This document shows, in pieces, positions 5,628 to 13,052 of a stretch of DNA of 13,052 bases (its first letter is position 1; every line of letters begins with the position of its first letter). The notes beneath the pieces are model-generated. The model searched no databases. It had not been told where the DNA came from and saw nothing but the letters and a program-made list of their open reading frames with translations. The DNA comes from an uncultured Alphaproteobacteria bacterium (GTDB lineage Bacteria > Pseudomonadota > Alphaproteobacteria > Rhizobiales > Pleomorphomonadaceae). The stretch is taken from contig CALCDT010000043.1 in assembly GCA_937900425.1 (NCBI GenBank), positions 1 to 13,052 of the forward strand. Reading direction: 5' to 3'. Both the position numbers and the translations under genes were made by a program.

Positions 5628-5897
5628 ATGTCGATCACCGCCGAGCGCAAGTCCGCGCTCATCGAGGAATATGCGACCAAGCCGAACGACACCGGCTCGC
5701 CCGAAGTCCAGGTCGCGATCCTCTCGGAGAGGATTTCCAACCTCACCGAGCATTTCAAGAGCCACGCCAAGGACAACCACTCCCGCCGCGGCCTCCTGAA
5801 ACTCGTCAGCCAGCGCCGCCAGCTGCTCGACTATCTGAAGCGCAACGACGAGGGTCGCTACCAGACCCTGATCGGTCGCCTCGGCCTGCGTCGCTGA
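5628..5897 (+). CDS. rpsO: 30S ribosomal protein S15
   Basis: The 89-residue protein has the S15 landmarks TGSPEVQVAILSERI (22-36), L-T-E-H near 39-42, the SRRGLLKLVSQRRQLLDYL segment (52-70) that contacts 16S rRNA helix 22, and the C-terminal IGRLGLRR. S15 nucleates assembly of the central domain of the small subunit. The ATG at 5628 has AAAGGA at 5615-5620. It sits between truB (27 nt upstream) and pnp, the standard order. A terminator-like hairpin begins 13 nt after its stop. Confidence 0.98.
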   Translation: MSITAERKSALIEEYATKPNDTGSPEVQVAILSERISNLTEHFKSHAKDNHSRRGLLKLVSQRRQLLDYLKRNDEGRYQTLIGRLGLRR

Positions 5898-5909
5898 CGG
5901 CCTGACACC

Positions 5910-5945
5910 CGAACGGGGCGGAGATGATCCGCCCCTTCGATTTTC
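5910..5945 (+). terminator. Terminator-like hairpin after rpsO
   Basis: GGGGCGGA (5915-5922) pairs perfectly with TCCGCCCC (5928-5935) around GATGA. The stem is extended by CGAA (5910-5913) with TTCG (5936-5939) across one bulged C. It is followed by ATTTTC, a short U tract. This resembles the partly read-through terminator between rpsO and pnp in E. coli, so pnp could be expressed by read-through. Confidence 0.65.
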
Positions 5946-5961
5946 AACGAACCCGCGGCAC

Positions 5962-5993
5962 CGCCCGCAGCCGGCCACGAGGGCCGGCGGGCG
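5962..5993 (+). other. Second hairpin in the rpsO-pnp spacer
   Basis: CGCCC (5962-5966) and GCCGGCC (5970-5976) pair with GGCCGGC (5982-5988) and GGGCG (5989-5993), around an ACGAG loop and with a three-base bulge. It makes twelve G-C pairs and has no T run. It is part of a chain of four hairpins before pnp. Confidence 0.5.
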
Positions 5994-6021
5994 CGTCGCA
6001 CGACGGGAGCAGAGCGGTCGC

Positions 6022-6089
6022 CGTCATGGGGCAGGATCGCAGGGGGCTCGCACCGTGTGCGCGAGCCCCCCGCCGTCTTGCCCGTGACG
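6022..6089 (+). promoter_or_regulatory. Long pnp leader stem-loop, candidate RNase III site
   Basis: An almost continuous hairpin of about 26 pairs. CGTCA (6022-6026) pairs with TGACG (6085-6089) and GGGCA (6029-6033) with TGCCC (6079-6083). A mostly paired section with two mismatches joins these to a perfect ten-pair top stem, GGGGGCTCGC (6042-6051) with GCGAGCCCCC (6061-6070). It ends 69 nt before the pnp start. In E. coli the pnp leader forms a long duplex that RNase III cuts, after which PNPase degrades the leader and represses its own synthesis. The same logic is inferred here from structure alone. Confidence 0.6.
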
Positions 6090-6092
6090 ACG

Positions 6093-6114
6093 GATCCCCG
6101 ACGCGGTCGGGATC
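6093..6114 (+). other. Second pnp leader stem-loop
   Basis: GATCCCCGAC (6093-6102) pairs with GTCGGGATC (6106-6114), nine pairs with one bulged C, around a GCG loop. It lies immediately after the long leader hairpin and 44 nt before the pnp start codon. Two consecutive stem-loops at this spot match the general plan of the E. coli pnp leader. Confidence 0.5.
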
Positions 6115-6158
6115 GTGACACGCGCGCTCTGCCCCGACCCTTTCGAAAGGCAGACTTC

Positions 6159-8285
<2,127 letters not shown>

Positions 8286-8312
8286 TCCCCGCCGAAGCAT
8301 CGGAACGACCGG

Positions 8313-8341
8313 AAGGCCGGGCGCGTCGCGTCCGGCCTTTT
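8313..8341 (+). terminator. Rho-independent terminator of pnp
   Basis: AAGGCCGG (8313-8320) pairs with CCGGCCTT (8332-8339). The stem continues inward through a G-U pair and CGC/GCG to a GTC loop, making twelve pairs in all. TTTT at 8338-8341 overlaps the end of the right arm, and a second TTTT follows nearby. It lies 27 nt after the pnp stop and closes the truB-rpsO-pnp block. Confidence 0.88.
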
Positions 8342-8481
8342 CGCTGTTTTGCGCCCGTTCGCGCCACGACGGGCTTTGCCTGGCCCCCGATGCCGTGCGA
8401 TGAAGACGGGACTTCTCGATGGCGACGCGGGGGCGGTACGCCGTCGACGGGGGCTTGCAGCATTCGGGGAGAGCGATCGGA

Positions 8482-9042
8482 ATGAAGGTCACGGTCAACG
8501 CGCGCCAGAGCCTGCTCGACCACATCCCCCCCGGATCGGTCGGAGCCGAGATCGGCGTCTTCAAGGGCGCCTTCTCGGAGAAGCTGCTGAAGGCCACGAA
8601 GGCGAAGAAGCTCTATCTGATCGACCCCTGGGTCTCGCGCACCGAAGACGCCTACGACAAGGCCTGGTACGGCAAGACCAACTCCGACCAGGCGATGATG
8701 GACACGATCTGCAAGGGCGTGCGCAGGCGGTTCGCCGCGGAGATCGAGGCCGGCACCGTCGAGATCCTGCGCATGGAAAGCTCGAAGGCCGCGGCGATGA
8801 TCCCCGACGAAAGCCTCGACTTCGTCTACATCGACGGCGACCATTCCTACGAGGGCGTCCGCGACGACCTTGCGAACTATCTGCCGAAGGTGCGGGCCGG
8901 CGGCCTGATCTGCGGCGACGACTACGGCCTCGGCGCCTGGTGGGGCGACGGCGTGCTCAAGGCGCTGCACGAGTTCCTGCCGACGGCGCCGGTGCGGATC
9001 GACTTCCTGATCGACGCCCAGTTCTGCCTGCGCAAACGCTGA
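8482..9042 (+). CDS. Class I SAM-dependent methyltransferase (Methyltransf_24-like)
   Basis: The 186-residue soluble protein fits the short class I fold of the Methyltransf_24 group. The S-adenosylmethionine motif is VGAEIGVFKGAFSEKLL (20-36), the acidic strand end is LYLIDPW (44-50), and DFVYIDGDHSYEGVRDDL (113-130) plus GGLICGDDYG (140-149) make the later strands and active-site rim. Relatives act on sugars, small molecules or surface glycans; the substrate cannot be told here. I prefer ATG 8482, with GGGGAG at 8466-8471, because the protein then begins just before the fold. An in-frame ATG at 8419 would add 21 residues (ATRGRYAVDGG...) of no recognisable content. It stands alone after the pnp terminator and is not flanked by obvious sugar-pathway genes. 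Confidence 0.8.
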   Translation: MKVTVNARQSLLDHIPPGSVGAEIGVFKGAFSEKLLKATKAKKLYLIDPWVSRTEDAYDKAWYGKTNSDQAMMDTICKGVRRRFAAEIEAGTVEILRMESSKAAAMIPDESLDFVYIDGDHSYEGVRDDLANYLPKVRAGGLICGDDYGLGAWWGDGVLKALHEFLPTAPVRIDFLIDAQFCLRKR

Positions 9043-9093
9043 ACGGGGGTACCGTCCGCGGCAAAAACCGCTGGCGAGCCCCCTCGCGCCTGT

Positions 9094-9105
9094 TGCATAT
9101 GTGCA
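9094..9105. promoter_or_regulatory. Near-palindrome upstream of the SorC-type regulator
   Basis: TGCATATGTGCA is a 12-base inverted repeat, symmetrical at ten of twelve positions. It is the only AT-containing dyad in the 162-nt gap between the methyltransferase and the regulator, 99 nt before the regulator start. An autoregulatory operator is possible but unproven. A GCGAG-CCCC-CTCGC hairpin (9074-9087) without a T run lies just before it. Confidence 0.25.
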
Positions 9106-9204
9106 GGGGAACGACGACTGTGCGGTGACGGGGCCGCGGTCGCGGCGCGGACCGCGCCGTCCGGCCGGCCCGGCGCCCCGCCCCTTCCCGACGGACAGGT
9201 CCCC

Positions 9205-10173
9205 ATGCTCGAGATTCCGAAGGACGACGATCTTCTCGTTCGCACCGCGTGGCTCTACCACGTCGGCGGCCAGAGCCAGGAGGAGGTCGGCCAGGCGCTC
9301 GGCATCTCGCGCTTCCGCGTGACGCGCATGCTGGCCGAGGCACGCGAACGCGGCATCGTGCGCATCGCCATCGAGCACGCCACCACCGAGACGCTGAAGG
9401 CCGCCGACAAGCTGACCGCCGGCTACGGCCTGCGCGAGTGCATCGTCACGCCCAAACTCGGCGTCGACCCGGCCGCCCCGCCGTCCGAAGCCGAGGCCGA
9501 GATGGCGCGCCGGGCGGTGGGCATCGCCGCGGCCGGGCTGCTCGCCCGCAAGCTGCAGTCCGACGGCCCGGTGACGATCGGCATCGGCCTCGGCCGCACC
9601 ATCGCCCGCATGGCCGAGGCGATCTCCGGGGTGCGCAAGAAGGACGTCCGCTTCGTCTCGCTGGTCGGCTCGCTGACGCGGACGGCCAAGGCCAATCCCT
9701 TCGACGTCTGCACCCAGCTCGCCGCCACCTGCGGCGGCGAGGCCTATTTCCTCGCCGCGCCCTATCTCGTCGACAGCGAGGCCGACGTCGACGTGATCAT
9801 GAGCCAGCGCATCGTCCGCGAGACGCTGGAAGTGGCGCGGGCCGCCGACGTCTATTTCGTCGGCTGCGGCGAATGCCGCGAGGGCTCGACCCTGCATTCG
9901 AGCGGCCTCGTCACCGCCGAGGAATTCGCCACCGTCTCGGCGGCGGGAGCGGTGGTCGATTCCACCGGCAAGTTCTTCGACGCCCGCGGCCGCATCGTGC
10001 CGACCGAGCTCAACAACCGCACCATCGCCGTCAGCCTCGACGATCTGATGAGCCACGAGGTGGTGCTGCTCGCCGGCGGCCGGGTCAAGGCCGAGCCGGT
10101 GCGGGCGATGCTCGCCACCGGCATCGTCGACCGGCTGGTGGTCGACGGCGACCTCGCCGAACTGCTGGTGTGA
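9205..10173 (+). CDS. SorC/DeoR-family sugar-binding transcriptional regulator
   Basis: The 322-residue protein starts with a helix-turn-helix (about 10-54; SQEEVGQALGISRFRVTRML at 24-43, then EARERGIVRI). It continues into the sugar-phosphate-binding domain typical of SorC regulators, with TIGIGLGRTIARM (124-136), VSLVGSLTR (151-159) and STGKFFDARG (243-252), the last like the family's G-x-F-F-D-x-x-G. Such proteins switch operons for sugars or polyols on binding a phosphorylated sugar. The inducer is not evident, and no transporter or kinase gene lies beside it in the window. ATG 9205 follows GGACAGG (9193-9199). It converges on the murA group across a spacer with a REP-like palindrome. Confidence 0.88.
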   Translation: MLEIPKDDDLLVRTAWLYHVGGQSQEEVGQALGISRFRVTRMLAEARERGIVRIAIEHATTETLKAADKLTAGYGLRECIVTPKLGVDPAAPPSEAEAEMARRAVGIAAAGLLARKLQSDGPVTIGIGLGRTIARMAEAISGVRKKDVRFVSLVGSLTRTAKANPFDVCTQLAATCGGEAYFLAAPYLVDSEADVDVIMSQRIVRETLEVARAADVYFVGCGECREGSTLHSSGLVTAEEFATVSAAGAVVDSTGKFFDARGRIVPTELNNRTIAVSLDDLMSHEVVLLAGGRVKAEPVRAMLATGIVDRLVVDGDLAELLV

Positions 10174-10528
10174 GGCGGCCCTGCGGTTGAACGGACCTCT
10201 TTCCGACCTATCCGTCTTCGCTCCCATCGATCCCCACCACCGTCATTCCCGCGAGAGCGGGAATGACGGCGGATGGGCACTGGAAGGGTGACTGCATCGC
10301 CGGTTCCGGCGGGATCGAATGCCGCATCGAGCGAGGTCCGCAGCCGTTCGGACGGGGCGGGAACAGAGGTGGATCGACACGTGAGCCGGCGTGACACCGG
10401 CGCTGCGGCCCGCGCGTGCCGGGTTCGGCTGAACGCGCGATGGCGTTCGAGGGCCGCTGCGGCAGGCTCTGTCTCCGTTCGCTCCAGACGCCCTCGATGA
10501 CGGAGACGGCCTCGGCCTCGGCCGGGGG
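10174..10528. other. Non-coding spacer between convergent genes
   Basis: No gene with recognisable content or a good ribosome-binding site is present in these 355 bp; short open frames here look like chance. The one clear element is the palindrome at 10240-10269. I see no T-tailed terminator for either convergent gene. A GGCCTC repeat (GGCCTCGGCCTCGGCC) lies near 10507-10523, next to the end of the DUF2948 gene. Confidence 0.6.
10240..10269. repeat. REP-like palindrome
   Basis: CCGTCATTCCCGC (10240-10252) and GCGGGAATGACGG (10257-10269) form a perfect 13-pair inverted repeat around GAGA. The core ATTCCC-N8-GGGAAT is the pattern of a common class of short proteobacterial repeats, including the Neisseria dRS3 core. 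I see no second copy in this window. Between convergent genes it may also act as a two-way transcription or decay barrier. Confidence 0.6.
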
Positions 10529-10960
10529 TCAGACCTCGTGCTTGGGGCAAGCCTTCGCCGCCCAGGCGAGGCCGAGGTCGGCGAGGCCGGCTTCGATGCA
10601 CTCGACGTCGAGCCGCAGCATGCCGCCGCCGGAGAAGTCGATGAAGACGTGACCGCCCGGCGCGTCGGTCTCCTCGAAGCGCAGGGCGAGGAGGTTGAGC
10701 ACCGCGTCCTTCGCCTCGCGGCGGATACCGGCCGCTTCGACCTTGCGCACCCGCGAAAAATGCAGCGCCGCCCGGTGCCGCTCGAAGGAGCCGGCGCCCG
10801 CGCCCGCCGCCTCCCAGGCGAAGCGGTTCAGCACCATGACGAGGCGGCCGGCCTTCGGCTGCCACTCGATGTCGCCGACCTTGAGGACGCCGTCCTGGAC
10901 GTGGGCGGACAGGACGGCGAGATCCTCGGCATCGAGGGCGGCGAGCTTCAAGTCGGACAT
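10529..10960 (-). CDS. DUF2948 family protein
   Basis: The 143-residue protein begins MSDLKLAALDAEDLAVLSAH and continues VQDGVLKVGDIEWQPKAGR. It has VMVLNRFAWE (41-50), FERHRAALHFSRV (59-71) and HVFIDFSGGGMLRLDVECIEAG (104-125). These match my memory of the DUF2948 family, a small soluble family confined mainly to alphaproteobacteria and usually encoded beside murA and hisD. Its biochemical function is unknown. The ATG (10960 to 10958) follows AGGAAAG on the minus strand. It lies 293 nt after the DCC-family gene, a wide gap for an operon. That gap is GC-rich and shows no clear gene or strong promoter. No hisD follows; instead the next gene is the convergent regulator. Confidence 0.82.
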   Translation of the reverse strand: MSDLKLAALDAEDLAVLSAHVQDGVLKVGDIEWQPKAGRLVMVLNRFAWEAAGAGAGSFERHRAALHFSRVRKVEAAGIRREAKDAVLNLLALRFEETDAPGGHVFIDFSGGGMLRLDVECIEAGLADLGLAWAAKACPKHEV

Positions 10961-11253
10961 GGCGGGCTTTCCTGACGCGGGACGGGGCCGGAGGCCGGCG
11001 GGACGGCAGCGGTGTTCGGGGCCCTCGCCGCCGTGCGGACGCGGACGAGGGCGGGCGGAGCGAAGGAGCGCCCGGGCGGGCGCCGTCCCGCAGATATGGG
11101 AAGCGGCGGCGGCGTTGTGAATGGCCGCAGGTCGGCGCCGCGGCGGGCGCGGGGCTCGGCTCCGTCCGACGGCCCGCCTCACCTTCCGGCAGGGTCTTCC
11201 ACGCCCTCGCGCTGCGGCCGGGGCGGCCTCGCCCGCTCGGCGGTCCGTCCCGC

Positions 11254-11634
11254 TCACCAGTGGCCGCGCCGGCGGTTCCACGCGTAGAGCCGGTCGGCGA
11301 AGCGGTCGTAGAGGAAGCGGGCGAGCGGGCGCACCGGCGCCGCCCCCGCGATCGCCGCGAGCCAGCGGTCGCCGGGGGTGCGCCGCCAGATCTCGACGGC
11401 GCAATCGGCTCCGACGTAGAGCCGCCCGTCGGCGTCGACGGCGTGCAGGCGCCGGCGGACGTCCTCGATCCCGGCGCCGTGGGCGGCGAGCGCCTCCGGC
11501 TCCTCGCCGATGTCGCGGAAGTCGATCGCGCCGGCCTTCACCGCCCGCAGCAGCCGGTTGCGCTGGCGGTCGATGCCGGCGTCGCAGACCGGGCATTTCG
11601 AATTGTACCAGACCGTGAGCCTGCCCGGTTCCAT
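11254..11634 (-). CDS. DCC (DUF393) family thiol-disulfide oxidoreductase-like protein
   Basis: The 126-residue protein starts LTVWYNSKCPVCDAGI (6-21). This is the family's signature Y-[DN]-x-x-C-P-x-C element, with Cys14 and Cys17 as the presumed redox pair; a third cysteine is at 78. A C-terminal LARFLYDRFADRLYAWNRRRG segment is also typical. The family is related to thioredoxin-like folds, but the physiological partner is unknown. There is no signal peptide, so it is probably cytoplasmic. ATG (11634 to 11632) has GGAGG at 11650-11646, eleven bases away, a slightly long spacing. It follows murA by 45 nt on the same strand and is probably co-transcribed with it. It separates murA from the DUF2948 gene, which I would expect to be adjacent. 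Confidence 0.85.
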   Translation of the reverse strand: MEPGRLTVWYNSKCPVCDAGIDRQRNRLLRAVKAGAIDFRDIGEEPEALAAHGAGIEDVRRRLHAVDADGRLYVGADCAVEIWRRTPGDRWLAAIAGAAPVRPLARFLYDRFADRLYAWNRRRGHW

Positions 11635-11679
11635 CGAAGCTGCGTCCTCCGATCCGCGGCCGTGCGGGGGTCGGCCGGG

Positions 11680-12969
11680 TCAGCCGGAGATGCGCTCCAC
11701 CACCGCGCCGCAACGGCCGATCTTCTCCTCGAGCCGTTCGAAGCCGCGGTCGAGGTGGTAGACCCGGTTGACGATGGTCTCGCCTTCGGCGACGAGGCCG
11801 GCGATGACGAGGGAGACCGAGGCGCGAAGGTCGGTCGCCATCACCGGGGCGCCGGTGAGCCGCTCGACGCCCTCCACGGTCGCCTTCTGGCCGTCGAGAT
11901 GGATGCGGGCGCCGAGGCGGGCGAGTTCCTGCACGTGCATGAAGCGGTTCTCGAAGATCGTCTCGGTGATCACCGAGGTGCCCTTCGCCCGGGTCATCAG
12001 CGCCATGAACTGGGCCTGGAGATCGGTCGGGAAGGCCGGGAACGGCGCCGTCTCGACGTCGACCGCCTCGAGGGCGTGGCCGTTGCGGCGCACGCGGATG
12101 CCGCTGTTGGTCTCCTCGATGTCGACGCCTACGGCGCGCAGCACCCGGATCGGCTCCTCGATCAGCCGGGCGTCGGCGCCTTCGAGCAGCACGTCGCCGC
12201 CGGTCATCGCCACGGCCATGGCGTAGGTTCCGGCCTCGATGCGGTCGCAGACGACCCGGTGGCGGGCGCCGCGCAGGCGCGGCTGGCCCTCGACGACGAT
12301 GGTGGAGGTGCCGGCGCCCTCGATCTTCGCGCCCATGGCGGTGAGGCAGGCGGCGAGGTCGACCACCTCCGGCTCGCGGGCGGCGTTCTCGATCACGGTC
12401 TCGCCGCGGGCGAGGCTCGCCGCCATCATCACGGTGTGGGTGGCGCCGACCGAGACCTTCGGGAAGACGACGCGCCCGCCCCGGAGCCCGCCGGGCGCCG
12501 AGGCGAGCACGTAGCCGCCCTCGACCTCGATCGTCGCGCCGAGCTGTTCCAGACCCATCAGGAACAGGTCGACCGGGCGCGTGCCGATGGCGCAGCCGCC
12601 CGGCAGCGACACCTTCGCCTCGTGCATGCGGGCGAGCAGCGGCCCGATCACCCAGAAGCTCGCCCGCATCTTCGAGACGAGGTCGTAGGGCGCCGTGGTG
12701 TCGACGATCGAGCGCGCGGTGAGGTTCATGGTCTGGCCGGTGAGGAGATCCTCGCCGGGACGCTTGCCGTTGAGCGAATAGTCGACGCCGTGATTGGTGA
12801 GGATGCGGGTCAGCAGCGCGACGTCGGCGAGGCGCGGCACGTTTTCGAGCGTCAGCGTCTCGTCGGTGAGCAGGCTCGCGATCATCAGCGGCAGGGCGGC
12901 GTTCTTCGCCCCCGAAACGGGTATGACGCCGGTGAGGCTGTTGCCGCCGACGATCCTGATCTTGTCCAT
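11680..12969 (-). CDS. murA: UDP-N-acetylglucosamine 1-carboxyvinyltransferase (MurA)
   Basis: The 429-residue enzyme transfers enolpyruvate from phosphoenolpyruvate to UDP-N-acetylglucosamine, the first committed step of peptidoglycan synthesis in the cytoplasm. It begins MDKIRIVGGNSLTG and has VSGAKNAALPLM with Lys22 and Asn23 at the active site. The catalytic loop SLPGGCAIGTRPVDL has Cys126 in the position of the E. coli Cys115. Because the cysteine is not replaced by aspartate, the enzyme should be fosfomycin-sensitive by family precedent. The C-terminal half contains FPTDLQAQFMALM and ENRFMHVQEL. ATG (12969 to 12967) follows AGGAG at 12980-12976 with six bases between; the frame is open 20 codons further up without a better site. 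The DCC-family gene follows after 45 nt. Confidence 0.97.
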   Translation of the reverse strand: MDKIRIVGGNSLTGVIPVSGAKNAALPLMIASLLTDETLTLENVPRLADVALLTRILTNHGVDYSLNGKRPGEDLLTGQTMNLTARSIVDTTAPYDLVSKMRASFWVIGPLLARMHEAKVSLPGGCAIGTRPVDLFLMGLEQLGATIEVEGGYVLASAPGGLRGGRVVFPKVSVGATHTVMMAASLARGETVIENAAREPEVVDLAACLTAMGAKIEGAGTSTIVVEGQPRLRGARHRVVCDRIEAGTYAMAVAMTGGDVLLEGADARLIEEPIRVLRAVGVDIEETNSGIRVRRNGHALEAVDVETAPFPAFPTDLQAQFMALMTRAKGTSVITETIFENRFMHVQELARLGARIHLDGQKATVEGVERLTGAPVMATDLRASVSLVIAGLVAEGETIVNRVYHLDRGFERLEEKIGRCGAVVERISG

Positions 12970-13052
12970 CTTCGTCTCCTGCCGGGTCCCCGCGAAGCCT
13001 CGCGGGGCCGGCCGTCTCGATCTCGTCACCGACGGGTCCGCCGTCGGCGCCC

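Noticed and set aside
4287..5978. 563-codon minus-strand frame across truB and rpsO
   Set aside because: It overlaps three confident genes and has no recognisable domain.
10273..10500. 75-codon open frame in the convergent spacer
   Set aside because: It has no ribosome-binding site, starts right after the palindrome, and shows no recognisable content.
10507..10523. GGCCTC short tandem repeat as a functional element
   Set aside because: It has only about 2.7 copies, expected by chance in DNA of this composition, and lies at the DUF2948 gene end with no T tract.
11012..11287. Plus-strand open frames in the gap between the DCC and DUF2948 genes
   Set aside because: They are low-complexity Arg/Gly/Ala-rich products without start signals and partly antisense to the DCC gene.

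Overview
This is a very GC-rich stretch of bacterial chromosome with strong G/C preference at third codon positions. It most likely comes from an alphaproteobacterium of the order Hyphomicrobiales (Rhizobiales). Supports for this are the gene run mutM, enoyl-CoA hydratase, rpsT, dnaA, the murA/DUF2948 pair, the alphaproteobacterial style of the DnaA box VII segment (RSRLAGGL), and a local cluster of GANTC sites, the CcrM methylation motif. No species call is possible from the sequence alone. I see no insertion sequence, prophage, tRNA, rRNA or CRISPR array. Most of the window is core genome, and the interest lies in its intergenic regulatory DNA and in how the gene blocks are joined.

Layout, left to right. 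Positions 1-198 (+) are the tail of mutM (DNA repair), followed by an enoyl-CoA hydratase (257-1030). A textbook sigma-70 promoter (1122-1150) and a folded leader precede rpsT (1298-1564), which ends at a strong terminator (1679-1709). Next come 568 bp of non-coding DNA (1710-2277). It holds five GANTC sites, a CtrA-like site, an AT-rich patch, a candidate promoter, and a DnaA box lying back to back with a weaker one. A small rhodanese-domain gene (2278-2721) and dnaA (2965-4533) follow, and both may be transcribed from that control region. Then comes the truB-rpsO-pnp translation/RNA-decay block (4671-8285), with a heavily structured rpsO-pnp spacer and a strong terminator after pnp.

The right part is more accessory: an orphan class I methyltransferase (8482-9042) and a SorC-type sugar-binding regulator (9205-10173). 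These converge, across a 355-bp spacer carrying a REP-like palindrome, on a minus-strand group. That group, in transcription order, is murA (12969-11680), a DCC/DUF393 thiol-oxidoreductase-like gene (11634-11254) and a DUF2948 gene (10960-10529).

Functionally the window joins replication initiation (dnaA), ribosome and tRNA maturation (rpsT, truB, rpsO), RNA turnover (pnp) and the first committed step of peptidoglycan synthesis (murA). The most useful second looks are the rpsT-dnaA control region, the pnp leader RNA, a tandem pentapeptide repeat in the DnaA linker, and three places where the gene order departs from the usual alphaproteobacterial arrangement (dnaA|truB, after pnp, and after DUF2948). 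I found no clear evidence of a wholly new multi-gene system.
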